Origin: Hirudo medicinalis
Taxonomy: Eukaryota; Annelida; Clitellata; Hirudinida; Hirudinidae
Direction: 5' to 3'
DNA: 64,000 nt
Assembly: GCA_011800805.1 (NCBI GenBank)
Contig: MPNW01000160.1
Location: 71,797-135,796, forward strand
The translations under genes were made by a program, and so were the position numbers. How positions within the stretch are numbered: the stretch's first letter is position 1; each line of letters starts with the position of its first letter. The notes under the pieces are model-generated. The model searched no databases, had not been told where the DNA came from, and was given only the letters and a program-made list of their open reading frames with translations. Below are positions 45,500-60,789 of the stretch, one piece after another.

Positions 45500-48400
45500 T
45501 GTACCTCAGACTGAGTTGTTGAAGGATTCCCAAGTATCGAGCAGGAGGAGTGGATGGTCTCAGAGGCACGGACGAACTGATCCTGGTTGATTATTCCAAC
45601 CTTTCCGGGCTCGCTGGATGGATCCGAGATGCCGACCAAGTAAGCGGCCTGGAAACACAATCGCTTCGATAGAAATTGTTATTTAAATTTCATTTGTTGT
45701 TATTTTTATTGTGATTAATGATTATGAATGTGATTCTTTAAAGTTGATTGAAATGCATGTGAAATGCATTAAAAATTAAAACATTTTAAAATTAAATCAA
45801 TTTAATAAAATGTTTGATCCAATGCATATTTTAGTAACTTTTTACTATATTAGTAACTATTTCAAAACTTCAAAATTAATAAAATGGAGCATTGTAATGT
45901 TGTCGAGGAGCTTCAAATTCACCTGTGCAGCGTTCTCGATCATCTCACAGACGTGCTTGGAGAAGTTTTCGACGGAGTTGCAGAATCCGAGCATGTCCGA
46001 CTGACGGGCGAGAGACGTCACAGACGTCATCGACTCTGCTAGTCCCTGCAAAATATGAAAAACTCAAGGGTTTGAAGGACCATTCATTAACTATTTTAGG
46101 ATTGAACGTATTTCCATTTCATTAATAACAAATATTAACGAAGTAAATGAGATTTTATTACAATACAATTAACTCAATTGAGTGCATCTCATGAGACCGT
46201 CATAATAAGTTATCATGATGGTCACTCAGCCATTTAAATATTTATTTGCTCGAAATTGTATCCTCGGAGACGATCCACAGGTGAGACAAACCTTCGACTC
46301 GTCCATGACATTGTCCATGCAGTCAAAGAATGTTCCTTCGACAATAGGCTGACTTGGATTGTCCAGCAGTGGTTTCAACATCTGAAGGCAGTTGATGATT
46401 TTAGACATTTTAGTGATACATATTTACTTATCAAGAACATTTATAAAAATACATGCAGTAATGCTTGCCTGCCAATCTGATCCAAGTTTAAAATTGGATC
46501 TGCACTAATTCAGAATTGTTAAATTCACTAAATTGGAATTTCAAATCATCCGTTAATTCTCGATTCAATGTCAAATGAGAATCACCGAAAAACTCTCAAA
46601 GCATGAACATGAATATTAATGAGAACAAAATGAATATTCGTATCGATTAATTAGTGTGCAACGACCTGCATCTGCCTGTGAGCACTGTCGCATTCTTTCT
46701 GCCCTGGAGCCGAAACAGTGCAAACATTTATCAACTGGTTTATGCTGTCGGTTACGGCTCTGGAAGATTTTTATTAAAAGGGGATTTAATTTTACAAAAA
46801 CAACCTCACATAGTAAATGATTTTAAAACAAATATGTGCATGTTTATTAAAAAACATCTTTTTTTTAAAAAAACTTGTGTAATTTAAATAAAATTAATAA
46901 ATTCATTATTTGTGGTAACACCATAGTTATTATTATTATCATTAATTATTATTAAAAAACCAACCTGGCTGCTTGGGTCAAAAGGTTCTTCGTGCTCGGA
47001 CCAGTCGGATCCGTCAACATGGACTTTGTGGCGGAGAGAAAGCGATTCGTCGCCAAGGAAACATTCCTGAGACCTCCGAGGATCTGGTTTTGGCTCTCTG
47101 GATCCTTGGAATGCTGTGCCATGCTGACTGCTCCCTCGACGAAATCTTCATAAACTTTGGACAGTTTCTGAGAGGCAGCTGTTATGAGAGCTATGTTCTT
47201 GTCACTACCCTGGCAAATCTCCACCATGTCTCGAGCCGTTTTGTTGAAGTCGGCAGCATTCTCTGTTATCCTCAGCTGAACCTCCGCCACGCTTCTCTCC
47301 GTTCCTCTGTAAGGACTCTGCATGAAAAATTGTTTATTTTGTCATTCAATTAGTTAATAATAATAATAATAATAGCAGCAGCAGTAGCAGTAGTAATAGT
47401 AATAGCAGTAGTAGTAGTAATTAATATTGTTATTAATAATAACAATAATAACCTGTGGCAGCTGACTGAGCTTCGATCCAATGTCAGTGACCCTCTTAGA
47501 GGCGAGATCGACTGCCTTCATTCCAGGCAGACAGTTCACACAGGAACTCAGTGACTGGGAAACGACTTTTGTTGCCTGAAGAATAAAGACCACATCAATT
47601 CCTGAACATATTTGAAAATTGGATAAATATTTTTATACACCAAAATATTTTTGCTACTACAAGAAAACTAACATCAGCTAAGAGGTTGTTATAATTGCGA
47701 ATAACGAGAAAGCAAACAAAATAACTCTATTTAAAAGATCAACTAACTTCAAAATTATATTAACAGAAATTGTCAACAACAACAAAAATTAATTAATTTG
47801 TAAATAAAAAGAAAAAAAACCCAAAGAAAACTGACCATGGCCAGTCTGGTCTTAGCATCAACATCTTCAGGGTTTTCCATGACCTTCTTGGCTTGTTCCA
47901 CCAGTCTTCCAGACTTCTGAAGGACGTCGATTCCCTGATCGATGATGTTGGCTTCGAGTTCCTCATCCTTCGTCGTGGCAGCCACCCCTCGCACGGCTGT
48001 CGCAAGGTTTTTCAGGGACTTTGCGACTTCACTGGCCGAAGATCCGGTGTAATCTTGATTGCCCTGAAGAGGATACAAATAATTACAACCATTTAAAATT
48101 AAATGTGGTTAAATAGCTTAATTAATTCAATGAAAAGTTGTCTTATTTGTGAAAGTTAAAAAGTTGACCTTAATCAAGTAAATAAATGGTACAAGGAATA
48201 TCATCTAATCACATCCAAGTCTACAAAGCGAAAGAATAAACTTCCCCATGTAGCAATACCTGTGTAGCAGCAGTGAGCAGCTGAGCCATGGCTGTGGCCA
48301 CGGCCTTGGAGGCAGCACCCAGCTGACTGGTGCTGAGTTCAATTGTTTCGCCCGGCAGAGGCACCAGCATGCCTTGGAGGGCACTCTTCTTGGTCTCCTG

Positions 48401-49141
48401 CAGTTCTTGTTCCAGAGCTTTTATCTTGAAATAAACATTAAATAGAATAACAGTAATTTTTAAAACTCTTTTCACCCCAAATCCTAAATGAATTTTAAGT
48501 ATTTAATTTATCGTCGAGGAGCTCCATACTTAGCCAAAATAATTTACCTGATCGAGAGCTACTTCTGTTTCTGGGGTGATAGTGCAAGTCTGGTGAGCCC
48601 TATCAGTGGCTGACCTTAGTTCAGTGAGGGCAGAGGTCAAATTCTTGGATGCATTGTTGAGAGAAAGGGCACAAGGCTCGTCTGTGATTGTCGGCAGAGC
48701 GGCCTTAGTGGCCGACAAGAGTTTGTTGCATGGCTGTTGGAGCAGTTAGTTTCTTAATAAGTTTATTCTCTTTCAAATATAAATTGAATTTAATTAAATA
48801 GTTGTAATTTATTATAAGAAACCAACATGGATGAAATCCTGAGAAGCATTGACCAATTGTCTGAAGGAGGAGGGACTGTCGGGCTGCTTCTGGACGTTCC
48901 TCAGGGCCTGCACCATCTTGGGAATGGCATCTTCGGCCACGTTGCTGCACTGACCTGAAAGCTGCTGTTGGGACTGTTGGCTTGAATTGAAGTGGCCGGC
49001 TGTGACAGCTGTGCTTATAAGTTGAGTTGCAGCAGTTGCTGCATTCTTTGCTGCTTGCTGTTGAGAGAAGGCAGATGAATGAACTTATTTAAGAGGCATT
49101 TGCATGACTTACAGGAAATTATGCCATCATCAACAACAAAC

Positions 49142-49180
<39 letters not shown>

Positions 49181-52100
49181 GTTATAATAACAACAACAAA
49201 TTTTAATAATAACAATAATAATAATAACAATAACCTGGAGATTGTGGAGAATAGGTTGTTTGAGAGCATTTGCAGCAGCCTGTGATGTGGCTGATCGCAG
49301 TTCATCAGCTGCATTCTTCAGCATTTTCTGGTTGGCCTCATCATGAGGAGAGGATGCACACCCCTACAAATCACGATGGTAGGGTCAGGTTGAGAATGAA
49401 TCAGATTTAATCAGAAATCAGTTAATTACTTAATGAGACAATTGACAATAATTGAACTTAATTGGTAATAATTAAATAAAATAATTGATGGTAACCTTGG
49501 CAGCTTCAACCATCCTGGCTGTGGCATCAGCCAAAAGTTTGGCAGCTGAGAGAAGTCGATTCTGCTTGTCAGAATCCGATTGGCTGTCTGCTTCTGTTTT
49601 CAGAGAATTCACCAAGTATGAGGTGGCCTAAAAGAAAAAGTTATAATTCTGATAAACGCTTGAATAAACAAAAAATACAAATTCTCATAAGTTGTAATAA
49701 CTATTCAGCCATTACTTTGAGTCCACAAACTTTCAGATAATTTGATGTCATCATTATCACCAATGCAGTTGAAATTGTTGCTTTTCAACTACCTGAGCTA
49801 GTTGTCGTGCTTGTTTGACAAGCTCCTGCGTGTTGTCGACACTGTTGCAGAGTCTGTCGGTCGTGATCATGATCGTGTCCACCTGGTCTAGCTGCATTTA
49901 AAATAAAACCACAATTTATTTGAAATAAAAAGTAAGCATGTACAGCAATGCGATTGCAATATTTCGTGTCGATTTTGTAAAATGTTCGGCTAGAGAACAC
50001 GCAGATAAACAAACCATCAACTTATTTAATGGTTGTAATAATGAATTCTGCCACAATAACAGTCGTAACAAACAGTCTAATTGCAAAGTAAGTTCTTACC
50101 CCTTCATTGTGCTGACTGCTGTTCTTGACTTGACCCATGAGTTCTTCCAGGGTTTTCGTCACAACGGCGGCGGCTAGGTTCAGTCCGTTCAGAGTCGGTA
50201 CGTGCTGACAAACTTGCTGTTGATCAAGAGAAACTGATTAAATCAAACGCTACAACTCAATTCAAACTAATTGACATTTCAGGTAATTAATTCCAAATAA
50301 ATAAAGTACATGCCCGAGACACACTCCCACCTCTGAAATGTCCACAACGTCTCCGATGGATTTGGCTACCGTTTTGGCCGCATCGACCAACTGATCCTGA
50401 CACTGCGCGTTGTCGACAGTACTGGCGAGCACTCTGGTGCAGGAAACCAGTTGCGACGACGCTAGCGCACATTTGGTGGCCGTCTCGATGATGGCGTTCT
50501 GGTCCTCCTTGGACTGACACTGGCCGGAGACATTCTTCGCCTGCATCACCAAAGCAGCCGTTGCCGTAGCAACTGCTCTCGCAGAGGCCATCAGTCTTTC
50601 CTGTTTATTGCAAAAGAGAGTGGAACAAATGCTCGCAATCTTCGAGGAGGTGATTTGTTTGTTCCCGAATTACTAATGCACTCATTTCAAGAAGCAATCA
50701 ATCAGATGTAGCTCGTAACAAAGAAATTTTGCCACATGTTGAAGAAATAATTCGTCAGAGTTGAATATCAGCAAATAAATTAGAGATGTCATAAAAATTT
50801 CAAACCTTGAGGTCGTTATCAAATTCTGATTCCACCCGGTTCATGACCACCTGGCTCGCCTCTCCGACACGACTCGCGGCATTCAACATGTTTTGACGAG
50901 GCTGCCGTGTAAATAATTTATTCTTCAATCTTCCCAAAGCCAACAAAAAACACATTTACCTTAAAAGGAGAAATACAATGCAAGCTGAGTAACCAATAAA
51001 ATAATGACTGAAAGTAATTGCCAAAAAGTAAAAGAATTGAAGGCTTAAGAAATTAAAAAAAAAGTAAAAGTTTTGCAAAAAGCTGAACCTAAAAACTCGA
51101 TAACAACGAACATCTCCAGCTGAATTTCAACAGAATAAAAGTAAACTTAGTCAAATTCTAACTAATAATGCACTTTTATAAAACACTTTCTTAAGCAAAG
51201 TTGAGAAAGACAAAAAAACACAAAGACTACGAAACGAATCATCTGCAAAATCCACCCGCAAATGATCGTCCGAACGTACAAAACGAACGAAACCCAAACT
51301 CCCTCCAAGTCGAGTAAACCATCACTCACCAGGAGTGAATGCTTGTGCAACTGACATTGAAAAACGTTTAGGAAACAATTTCTTTAAATTTATAAATTGA
51401 GTTAATAAATGCCATAGTTGTGAAGTTACAATGTTATGAATGCCATAAGTTGATGATGAAGTTAAGTTTAATTATGAAAGCATCATTCTTTTCAACCTCA
51501 GATGATCCAGGTTGAGCTGCAATGAGCATGTCGTTGAAGGCTCCAATGAGCCTCCTGGCTGCATCCATCAGGTTCTCTCCTTCCTTCTCATCCTCTTCCA
51601 GGGCAGCCAGCAACCTCATATCCTTTGCGAAGTCGCCCATGTTCGAGGAGCTGTCGGGTGATTTGTTGTGGGCGGTTATTTTGTGTCGCTTAAAAATCAG
51701 TTAAACATCTCGACAATTTTAATTCAACAATTTAACTTGTCCACGTAAATAAAACTCGTGAGCCAACAAATTCAAGTTCATTATTCAGCAACACTGTAAC
51801 ATTGTAGCATTTGGGTTTAATAAAGTCTTTAATATTTATTATTCAACAATATTTGACAAAATCAACTGCTTTAAGCTTCAACGTCATCAAAGAAATTCTT
51901 GCGGAGAGAACAAACTCACTGAAATTCATTGGAATATATTGAAATTTATGTTTCCATTTAGTTGAAAGACAACAAAAGTTTACATGGTTTGAACAGCCGA
52001 TCCAACGGCAGCGTAGTCGGTGTCGTCCGGATGGCTGGACGTCAGCAGCACCATCTGAGCAGTGGCGGCATTCATGGCCGACAGTTCCGCTCCGACACGC

Positions 52101-54563
52101 TGCTTGGAAAGATCTTTAGTGGACTCCCTCCATTTCCTTGAAGACTTTAAAATAAATTTATAATATTATCTTATCAAATTCTAATTCATGGAAGGAAAAC
52201 TGTTGAATGTGGAAAAGCATTTTCCCTGCCGTGATCGTCAAAGCATCGCCAGCCGAAGCATTTGAAATGAAGTGCACGTCACAAAATTTGGATTTGCAAA
52301 GTTTTGACATTTCTTTTAAGAAAAATACCAAATCAAAACATTTTGAACACTAGGAATCGATTACCATAACACACCAAAGCATACCATCTCTGGAAGCTAC
52401 AGATTGTTAGCAAAATGAATATCACTAAAATAAAAAATAAAAGATAAATCCTCCAATATTTTGGGAGTCTGCATCGCACGAGATTCAACAAATTAAACCC
52501 AAAGTCAGAAAAGCAGAAAGTGAATGTATAATATACGTATCATACTTGGTGTGAATAAGTCTGCATGTGGTAGCTAAGATGCTTTTGGAATTAATTAGTT
52601 GGTATTTTATAATATTAAGTAATAAGAGTTCCATTAAAATCAATTGAATAAGTTTATTTTATTATTATTATTATTATTATTTTATAATTATCAACCACTT
52701 CTATAAAATGAATAGCTTAAAATAAAATCCAAGAGATGTGGGATTGTTTTCATGCTTGAGAAGGAAATCGATGAACACTTTAAAACGAAAAAACATCTGC
52801 AAATAAATGCACAGTTGGTGGACAAAAACTGATGGTGAGGAACAACAACAACAACAACAATAATATTAGTAACATAGATAACAAATAAATAAATAATGTA
52901 AGATAAATGAAGTAACCAATCCACTAACAAGGTCAGATCCAAGGTTAGGAAGGTCAGCTTTTGATTGGAGATCGGACCTGGCGCCACTCAGTGATTGGAG
53001 GCTGTCATTTATTCTGCCCAACAGAGCCCTTTGTCCATTGGACATGCCAACTGTGCCAGCATTTTGACCCTGGCATATACAAAAACTGCTTTTAGAGAAC
53101 TTTTTCTTTCAAACTTTGTCGACATTTAAAAAATTGTTTTCAAAATTTGTTCAACTGCAGAGAGATACGGTCGTGAAATATGAAACATCGATTTTCCAAA
53201 GATAAATCACTCGTGCATTGTGGAGATTGCATAAACAAGTTCAGAAAGATCCACAGATGAAAAGTGAAAACATGGAAACACAAACACATCCATGCATGCA
53301 GGATCGCAAAATCGAAGGATCTCTCCGGACAGAAAGAAGTGTGGCTGGAAGAAAGAATGTATGCACTCGTTTCGATACTCACGGAAGGAAGTTTGTGACC
53401 CAGATGTGACATCTGAGACACCTTGGAGAACTGGGTTGGCTGCATCATTCCATTTCCAAGGGCTCCGTTGTTCATCTCCCCTGACCTAAGTACAGCTGGA
53501 AGAGCAATGTTTCCAAGGCTCGCCTGTCCAATGCCTGCACTCTGGTGCTGGATTATGGTGGCTCTGCAAGATGAGTTTGATGATGATGATTGTGATTAAA
53601 AGGCCTCTTCATAACAATCATAATTCCTAGCTACATCCTTCCATGATATTTGGAAGATGAACATATTTAATAAAGGCAATGAAGACAATTTAATAAATTA
53701 AGCTGATTTATGCCAAATCTTATTGATAATTATCAGCTGATTTGTAGCTAATTATAATCTATTATGAAAGGTTATTAATAAAATTCAACTTCTTCCTGCT
53801 TTGACTCATCTAATTTCCCAATAATGTCTAATGAAGGGACATTATTGTTATCACAGGATGATGATGTTGGTGGCGATGATGATGATGACGCTGACGATGA
53901 TGATGATAGTTGCTGTTATTGATGTTATTATTATTATTATTGTTGTTATTATAAACATCAGGCTAAAAAGCCAAAAATGGGCACCAAACGTCTTCAGAGG
54001 TTTTCAGAGACAAGCAACTTCTGTTTGTCATCACCAACACACCACATAACGTGCTTGTCAAGCTCAAATAGAAACCTAACTGTCGCAGTACTTACTGTTG
54101 AAAAACAGCTTCAGTTTAAACAGTTTATAAGTTAGTTTAAATAAAATAATAATTTAATAATTATTAAAATAATAATAATAGAAATAATAAAATAATAAAT
54201 AATAATTATTAACGTGGTTTAATAATTTTTTCATTAGTTTTTCTGTGCCGACACAAAAGCTTCGTGGTGCTTTTACAAAAGACAACAACAAGGCTATTGA
54301 AAATCCTCAACTAAAAAAAAAAAAACTAAAAATGGCTTTAATGAAAAAGTAATTATCAGATAAATGATCAGAGGAAAGTACAAGAATCAACTCGATCAAT
54401 TTATTTATATTAGCATAATTTGCTAAGCACTCTAAGTGTGGACATTTTAAAATGGAATTATCCACTTGCTTGAACATGATTGCATACCAGGGTGTATATC
54501 CTGAAGTTAATGACAGCAACGATGATGTCAAAGATAAATGTAATGATGATGAAGATGATGATT

Positions 54564-54596
<33 letters not shown>

Positions 54597-54753
54597 GTGG
54601 TGGTGCCTAAATGAAGTCTGCTGAATTTTTCTATTTATGAAGCATCAGCAGTGGCGACTTCAAAGGTATTCAACTCATAGCACAAGATAATGACTCAACT
54701 CTGGGTTGCTATTGTTATCATCATTATTATGTTTCATCTTTCTCGTTGTCAAT

Positions 54754-54788
<35 letters not shown>

Positions 54789-55547
54789 AATCATCATCAC
54801 CATCATCATCACCACCACTATCACCATATTTCTTACTTGGCTGGTGACACACTGTCCTCATACATGGTTGATTCCTCGTCACCATCTATGCCCAGGTGAT
54901 CCTTGGCTTGTTTCTGTAAGGAGTTTTAGTAAGGACGATAATAATTAGTGATGATAATAATAACAGTGACAACAGTAAAAATTAATTATGCTGAATGAAT
55001 TATGTTAATGGAGACATCGTCGATATTAAGCCTATTAATGTTCTTCTTATTGAAACATTCATGTGGACGAATTCACAATTCATCTGCTGTCCACTAAGTT
55101 TAGCTTTTAACCAAAGAAATTTGAATAACAAAGAAATTAAAACATTAAAGAAACAAAACAAGAAGTGAATTAAACGTGAAGCTGACCTTCTTGAGGATGA
55201 TGTCGATGTATCCCGATATCAACTGGGCTATTGGCTCCCCCTCCAGGGTCTGCACGCAGTAGTAGCTGTCGGCGTAGTCTCCAAAGTCCTGATTCGAAGA
55301 ATGCGACGTGTTGTCATTGTTTGGCCCGAGCGATTTATTGACTGATTGATGGATGGGTGAATTGATGGATGGATAAATCGATAAATTGATAGGTTGATGA
55401 ATGAATTCAATGAATTGTCACTCACCAGGGTGAAAGTGTTTGGGGAAGCTGCCCACCTTTTAACGGTTGTCAGGGGCCAGGTTTTCACTATCTGCATCGG
55501 TGTTGATAATGGTATAGATTTGCAAGTAAAAGACTAAAAGTAAATTA

Positions 55548-55607
<60 letters not shown>

Positions 55608-58180
55608 GTAACAGTTACAAAATGTTAATAATAATAATAACTGAAAAAATGTTGCAAGGACAAATTGAAGATATTTGTCTAAACCAAAATTAGCCACTTA
55701 TGTTTTCTGCTGTGGACTGTCCTTGAAGTCTTGATTGTGGATGATGATGATGACGATGATGACGACGACAATGATTTAACGTATTTGAGGATGTTGCGAT
55801 TTTGGTCATAAATAATAATTACATACTAAAATCTTAAATTTCATAATTACAACGTCATAATTACAAATAATCTGTTCCACTTTAGGCTCTACGCTCAAAT
55901 TGGTCTGCCAAACAAAGAAGCAGGCAAATGGACGAACGGTACTGATATCGATGAAATAGCCATAACTTGAATGATTGCCATATTAATATACGTAAATATG
56001 TAAATATTATGATAATGGTGGTGAAAATTATGACAGCAGAATGAATGAATGAATGAATGAATGAAATAAAATGAATTAATCATTTAATTGGACGGAAGGC
56101 CGAACCTCTTTCTTCTCGTCGATCTTGACGACACTCTCCTTGGTTATTCCAAGCAACGTGGGCACCAACTTGTTCCTGCCCTTCATCTTCTCCTGTTTCA
56201 TGGAAATACATTGATTAAAGACATTTACTATTTTGTCCTAGCAATTATTAAAATGAATATTCGTTTGAGTTTAAATGTCTTCTGAAATTGATGCTAAGTC
56301 GAATATTGTCTTACATTCCGATGAATAATATCTAACAATTAATGGCATTAATTAGGCAAAATGATAACAACTGACGAAATGGAATGGCAAGACCTCACAC
56401 GACTTAACTTAGCAACGTTTCGCATTTGTTCGACCGATTAAAAAGATTAAGACACTGAAATTAGACGTGAAATTAATTAGAAGTATCAACGAATATTAAT
56501 TAGAAGTATCGTCGACGACCTTGACGAGGAAGAAGGCAATGCCGTAAGTGGGCAGGGACCTCGCAAGCTGGGTGTATTTGGCTTTTCCATCAATTTCTGA
56601 CAGTCCTGCATGCTTCTTTTGCTCCTGGATGTTTGATGGTAAACAAAACATGAGACAACTTGGAAGACATTATTTTAAGATATTATTTCGAGATATTATT
56701 TTAAGATGTTATAATATTTTCAGAAACCTTCCACTACTTCGAACATCATAGACCACTATTGAGTAGCGCAGCATCATTTGGCTCAGGAAATAAATACACC
56801 TCAAACAGAAATCATTCAAGCAGATCGTTCAATCGAAAATTCGCTTGTAACACGTAATAATTTTTAACTATATGATGATGATGATGATGATGACGGCGAC
56901 GACGACGATGATGATGATGATGACGGCGACGACGACGATGATGATGATGGTTATCCCCATATTTACAGAACACATCTACAGCACTTTCAGCACCAGTTCA
57001 ATAGCCTCGCAACGACACATCAGAAGCTAATTATTGTCTTTAATGTTCAATTATTTTTAAATGCCTTTCATTTTGTAGCTCATAGTTTACAATGTACAGT
57101 CATCACAAACATCACATCCTTAATGGTCCACGGAAAAATAGTGCATCTGGCCTGAAATGAGGACATTATCCAGACTGATGAAACCAATAATCGTGGAAGA
57201 AATGATAGCTGATGATATGAACATGATATCAAAGCGACATGAACATGATATCAACGTGATATGAAAATGATATCAACATGATATGAACATGATATCAAAG
57301 CGATATGAACATGATATCAACGTGATATGAACATGATATCAACGTGATATGAACATGATAGCAACATGATATGAACATGATAGCAACGTGATATCAACAT
57401 GATATGAACATGATAGCAAAATGATTTCAACATGATATGAACAAAATATAAAATCTAATCAATGGTTACTCTAAGATTGAGTTACTTTGAAAACAAGTTA
57501 TTTTGTCCTTCGTCTCCAAATGAATGCTTGCACGACACAGAATCGCGCATGTAATTAAAGTTGAGAATCATTGATTAGCATCAAGTTAATCTGTCCAATG
57601 TCTAAAATATTGATTATAATATCTGTCCAATGTGTCTGTGATGCTTTGAATGTAGCGCTAAACTAGGCACGCATTGTTCCACTGTTCGCCATCATCATCA
57701 TAATCATCGGAGGGATGCACCATGAAACGACAATACAAGGACAAATAATTATTTTAATAATAATAAAAATGATGACGATGATGATGACAATGACGACGAC
57801 GACTGAAGTCGAGTAAGTCTTATGAGTAAGCATAATAAAAATGTAATTGCCTGGAATATTTTCTTTTCAATTCCTTTGACCCTGCAGCACTCTTTCGGCA
57901 GGAATTCTTTGAGGCTGAACAGAGAGGAAGGTAGCACAATTAGTTACAATTGATAATTAATTTGTTGACGTGGAGCGACATTCAACTAGTAACTAAACGT
58001 CGTCTCCACTTAGCTTACAATGGGAAGACGCAGGCTAGCAGGAGACAATAAGACCGGCTTGGCGATAATTGGTTGTAATTTCTCGGAGGCAAATTAATTG
58101 CTGGTGAGATGCGAGTGCATGGGGAAGAGGGGAGTAAAGCCAACATCCTGTTCTGAATTGCATCGTTCGTGACACAAAAA

Positions 58181-58212
<32 letters not shown>

Positions 58213-60720
58213 ACAATAACAACGACAATGATAATCGACACCGGTGTGCATGCAATTTCCAGCTGAAAACTCACTCCAGAAATCCTGGTTTGTGCTTGCT
58301 TTCGACGTAATCACCAAACTGAATCTGGCACTGGAGCGCAGCAAACTCCACGGCCATATCCTGACTGACCGGATGAGTTCCCTTCAGTATGGCATCTCGA
58401 GTCTGAATCAGATGAGGGATCGGGTGGCCAGGATTTGTTAACCATTTACATAGCGCTCATTCCCAAGGCGCTTGTGGCAGTGCAGTCTGGGTTTCGAACA
58501 CGACACTGTTGCCATTACCGCCATATGCAGGAACGCTACCCTGAGCACGCGGATTCCGTTATGGATGACCAAGATTTAGTGAGGGCATTGCATGCGTGAA
58601 TGATAAATGAGGGGACGCATGAAGGTAATGGGTTCGTGGATGAATGAGCCACAGGTATCATCCGGAAACTAGTGATTTAAACATTTAAGAACTAATTTTA
58701 CTCATTTTTGAATAACTACAATTTCTTAAAATTAGAAGCTCAAGGAAAGCTGAAAATAACAGCAGTAAATAGTTCTCTAATCTTCACCAGATATGTTCCT
58801 AGCGAAAAATATAATTTGAAAGTAAGCACACTACATATGAGATCTTAAACAAAAAAATCTTGATATTTAAAACCTTAATCTTTAATTGAAATATCTGAAA
58901 AATAAAAATTGTTCACCAAAACTAATGCCTCTTAATTGACGATGGAAACCGTCATAACATCGTCATGTTGACATAATATTGAACGTCACGTCATTATCAT
59001 AATTTATCCCTGTCTACCTACCTGGACGTAAAGCAGGTTGAGTTGGATGGGATCCCTGGAATCAATGTTCTGGTCTGAGAAGAAGTACTTCCTCCTGAGG
59101 AGCAGAGTCTCTGCCTCCTCGATGCCCTGCTCTCTCAGACTTTTCGAGTGGTCCAACCAGTCCACTGAAACGGGAAAGGAACTTTTTGGCATGGTAAAAT
59201 TGTGGACGAGTGGGTGAGTGAATGTGAGTGAGTGAGTGAGTGAGTGAGTGAGTGAGTGAGTGAGTGAGTGAGTGAGTGAGTGAGAGGATGGGTGAATGAG
59301 TGACAGATCAAGTGAGTCAACGATCAAGACTCTGACATTCATCATCAGTGTGAAGTTTCTTTTTCATCTCGTCCATTTTTTTTTGATTCCTCGCTATGGA
59401 TTTGTCCCTCTTCATCGTCATCGTCTTCTCTTTCTCTTCTTCAGACAGTTCCCTCACGAGAGAGTATTCTTCGTGGTTCGTGATGCCTAAACAAACATCA
59501 TCATCATCACAACGTTTTTATATGTCTTCAATATCATGATCGTCATCACCAATACCCATTATCATAACTATTACCATCACCACCATCGTTGTCGTCGTCA
59601 TTATCATCATTACCATCATCCACTCATACCAGCATCCAAATGTCATCTCTAATGTCAACAGGGACATGTGAAATCCTCTGACAATTTCGCATGTAACGAT
59701 AAATACATTTCGACAACTGTTGATGCAACAATGCAATTGAGAAACGTCTGAGACCAAATAACAGTTGAAAGGGAACGCTGTTGAATCCTTTGGGGGTCAA
59801 TATTAGGCCATTCAGTGGTCCAACGGGACTCATAATTCTTAAAAGCTCTAAATTTTCTTTTACATAATATGTTACTAATGTTTGACAATAATACGGCTAT
59901 CATCATCATCATCATCATCATTACCGCCATCATAAGAGTCATCGTTATCATGGCCAACTCCATAATCATCTGTTATTGTCAAAGGAAATAAAGCCTCTAC
60001 CGACGAAAATTGAGTTTTAAAATAAGTCAGGGATATTCGAGAGGCGCAGAATATATTTAAGTACATTGAGGACAAAATATTTTTGAAAATAAATATCTTT
60101 ATTGTACAAGGCATTCTAATAATTGAACGGAAGTCAAATAACACGACATATATAAACTATGCCATTGTGTTTAAAGTAAAGATCAAAAAGACAATTTAAA
60201 CGGCCTCGGCCAATCTTGTTTGATACAAGAGGAGGCAAATTAGGTCACCCAATGACAATTTAATGGGTCATCAATCAGACGACGAAAGGACAAAGAATCC
60301 AATTGGGGGTGGTTTGGAGACGAGGAAGGCGAAAGTTGAGTGGAAATTATTTTTAACGGGACTAAAAAAGAACTCAATTAACAGTGAAACTTCAGACATT
60401 TTTTTAGAATAAGGTTTACAAAAATATCACGCTTATCTTGATGCCTGAGATGACGAAAAGATAGAAAGTCTAAAAACATCAGAACTGATAAGCAGCTTTA
60501 CAGGGGATTTTAAAATGTAATAATCATGATAAATTATAAATACGAATAATTATTCATGATGTAAAAAATGTAGAACCTATTTTGCTGCAGATGGTGATCA
60601 TTATGTGTGATACAGTGTGACTGTCATCCACAAAGAGGGTCTTCACTGACTCATCCAGCATTTTCACTTTCAACACCCTCGACTTCTTCTTGTACTCCAG
60701 CAGGTCCTTGTTGAAAATAC

Positions 60721-60789
<69 letters not shown>

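Larger units (their letters stand above)
39790..54913 (-). other. Talin neck and rod helical bundles (exons 12-46)
   Basis: Exon 12 (HLGIDGDEESTMYEDSVSP) and exon 13 form the flexible, calpain-sensitive neck of talins. Then Ala-rich helical-bundle segments follow human talin order, for example VQTISSNMGDFAKDMRLLAA (R1/R2), CALASSQLVSCTRVLAS (R3), TDEPCALSLNNASKNLTSAL, VNCLPGMKAVDLAS, NACRTASSKTTNPVAKRQFV, TTIMFASAGTL and EGILKTAKELVEDTKLLV. These bundles carry vinculin-binding helices in known talins; individual sites were not scored. Exon 16 uses the acceptor GACAG before the SSN codons; an upstream open stretch is intronic. Confidence 0.92.

Noticed and set aside
45364..45660. Ile/Thr/Leu-rich frames at the exon 32 donor
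   Set aside because: Translated ATT/ATC microsatellite; only 45505-45648 is talin coding.
51162..51350. Possible extra talin exon between exons 16 and 17
   Set aside because: Exons 16 and 17 already join seamlessly in the order of human talin (SSE then PRQN), and the extra frame has no talin counterpart.
57205..57440. Possible CRISPR-like array
   Set aside because: Units are adjacent with no unique spacers, in a eukaryotic intron.
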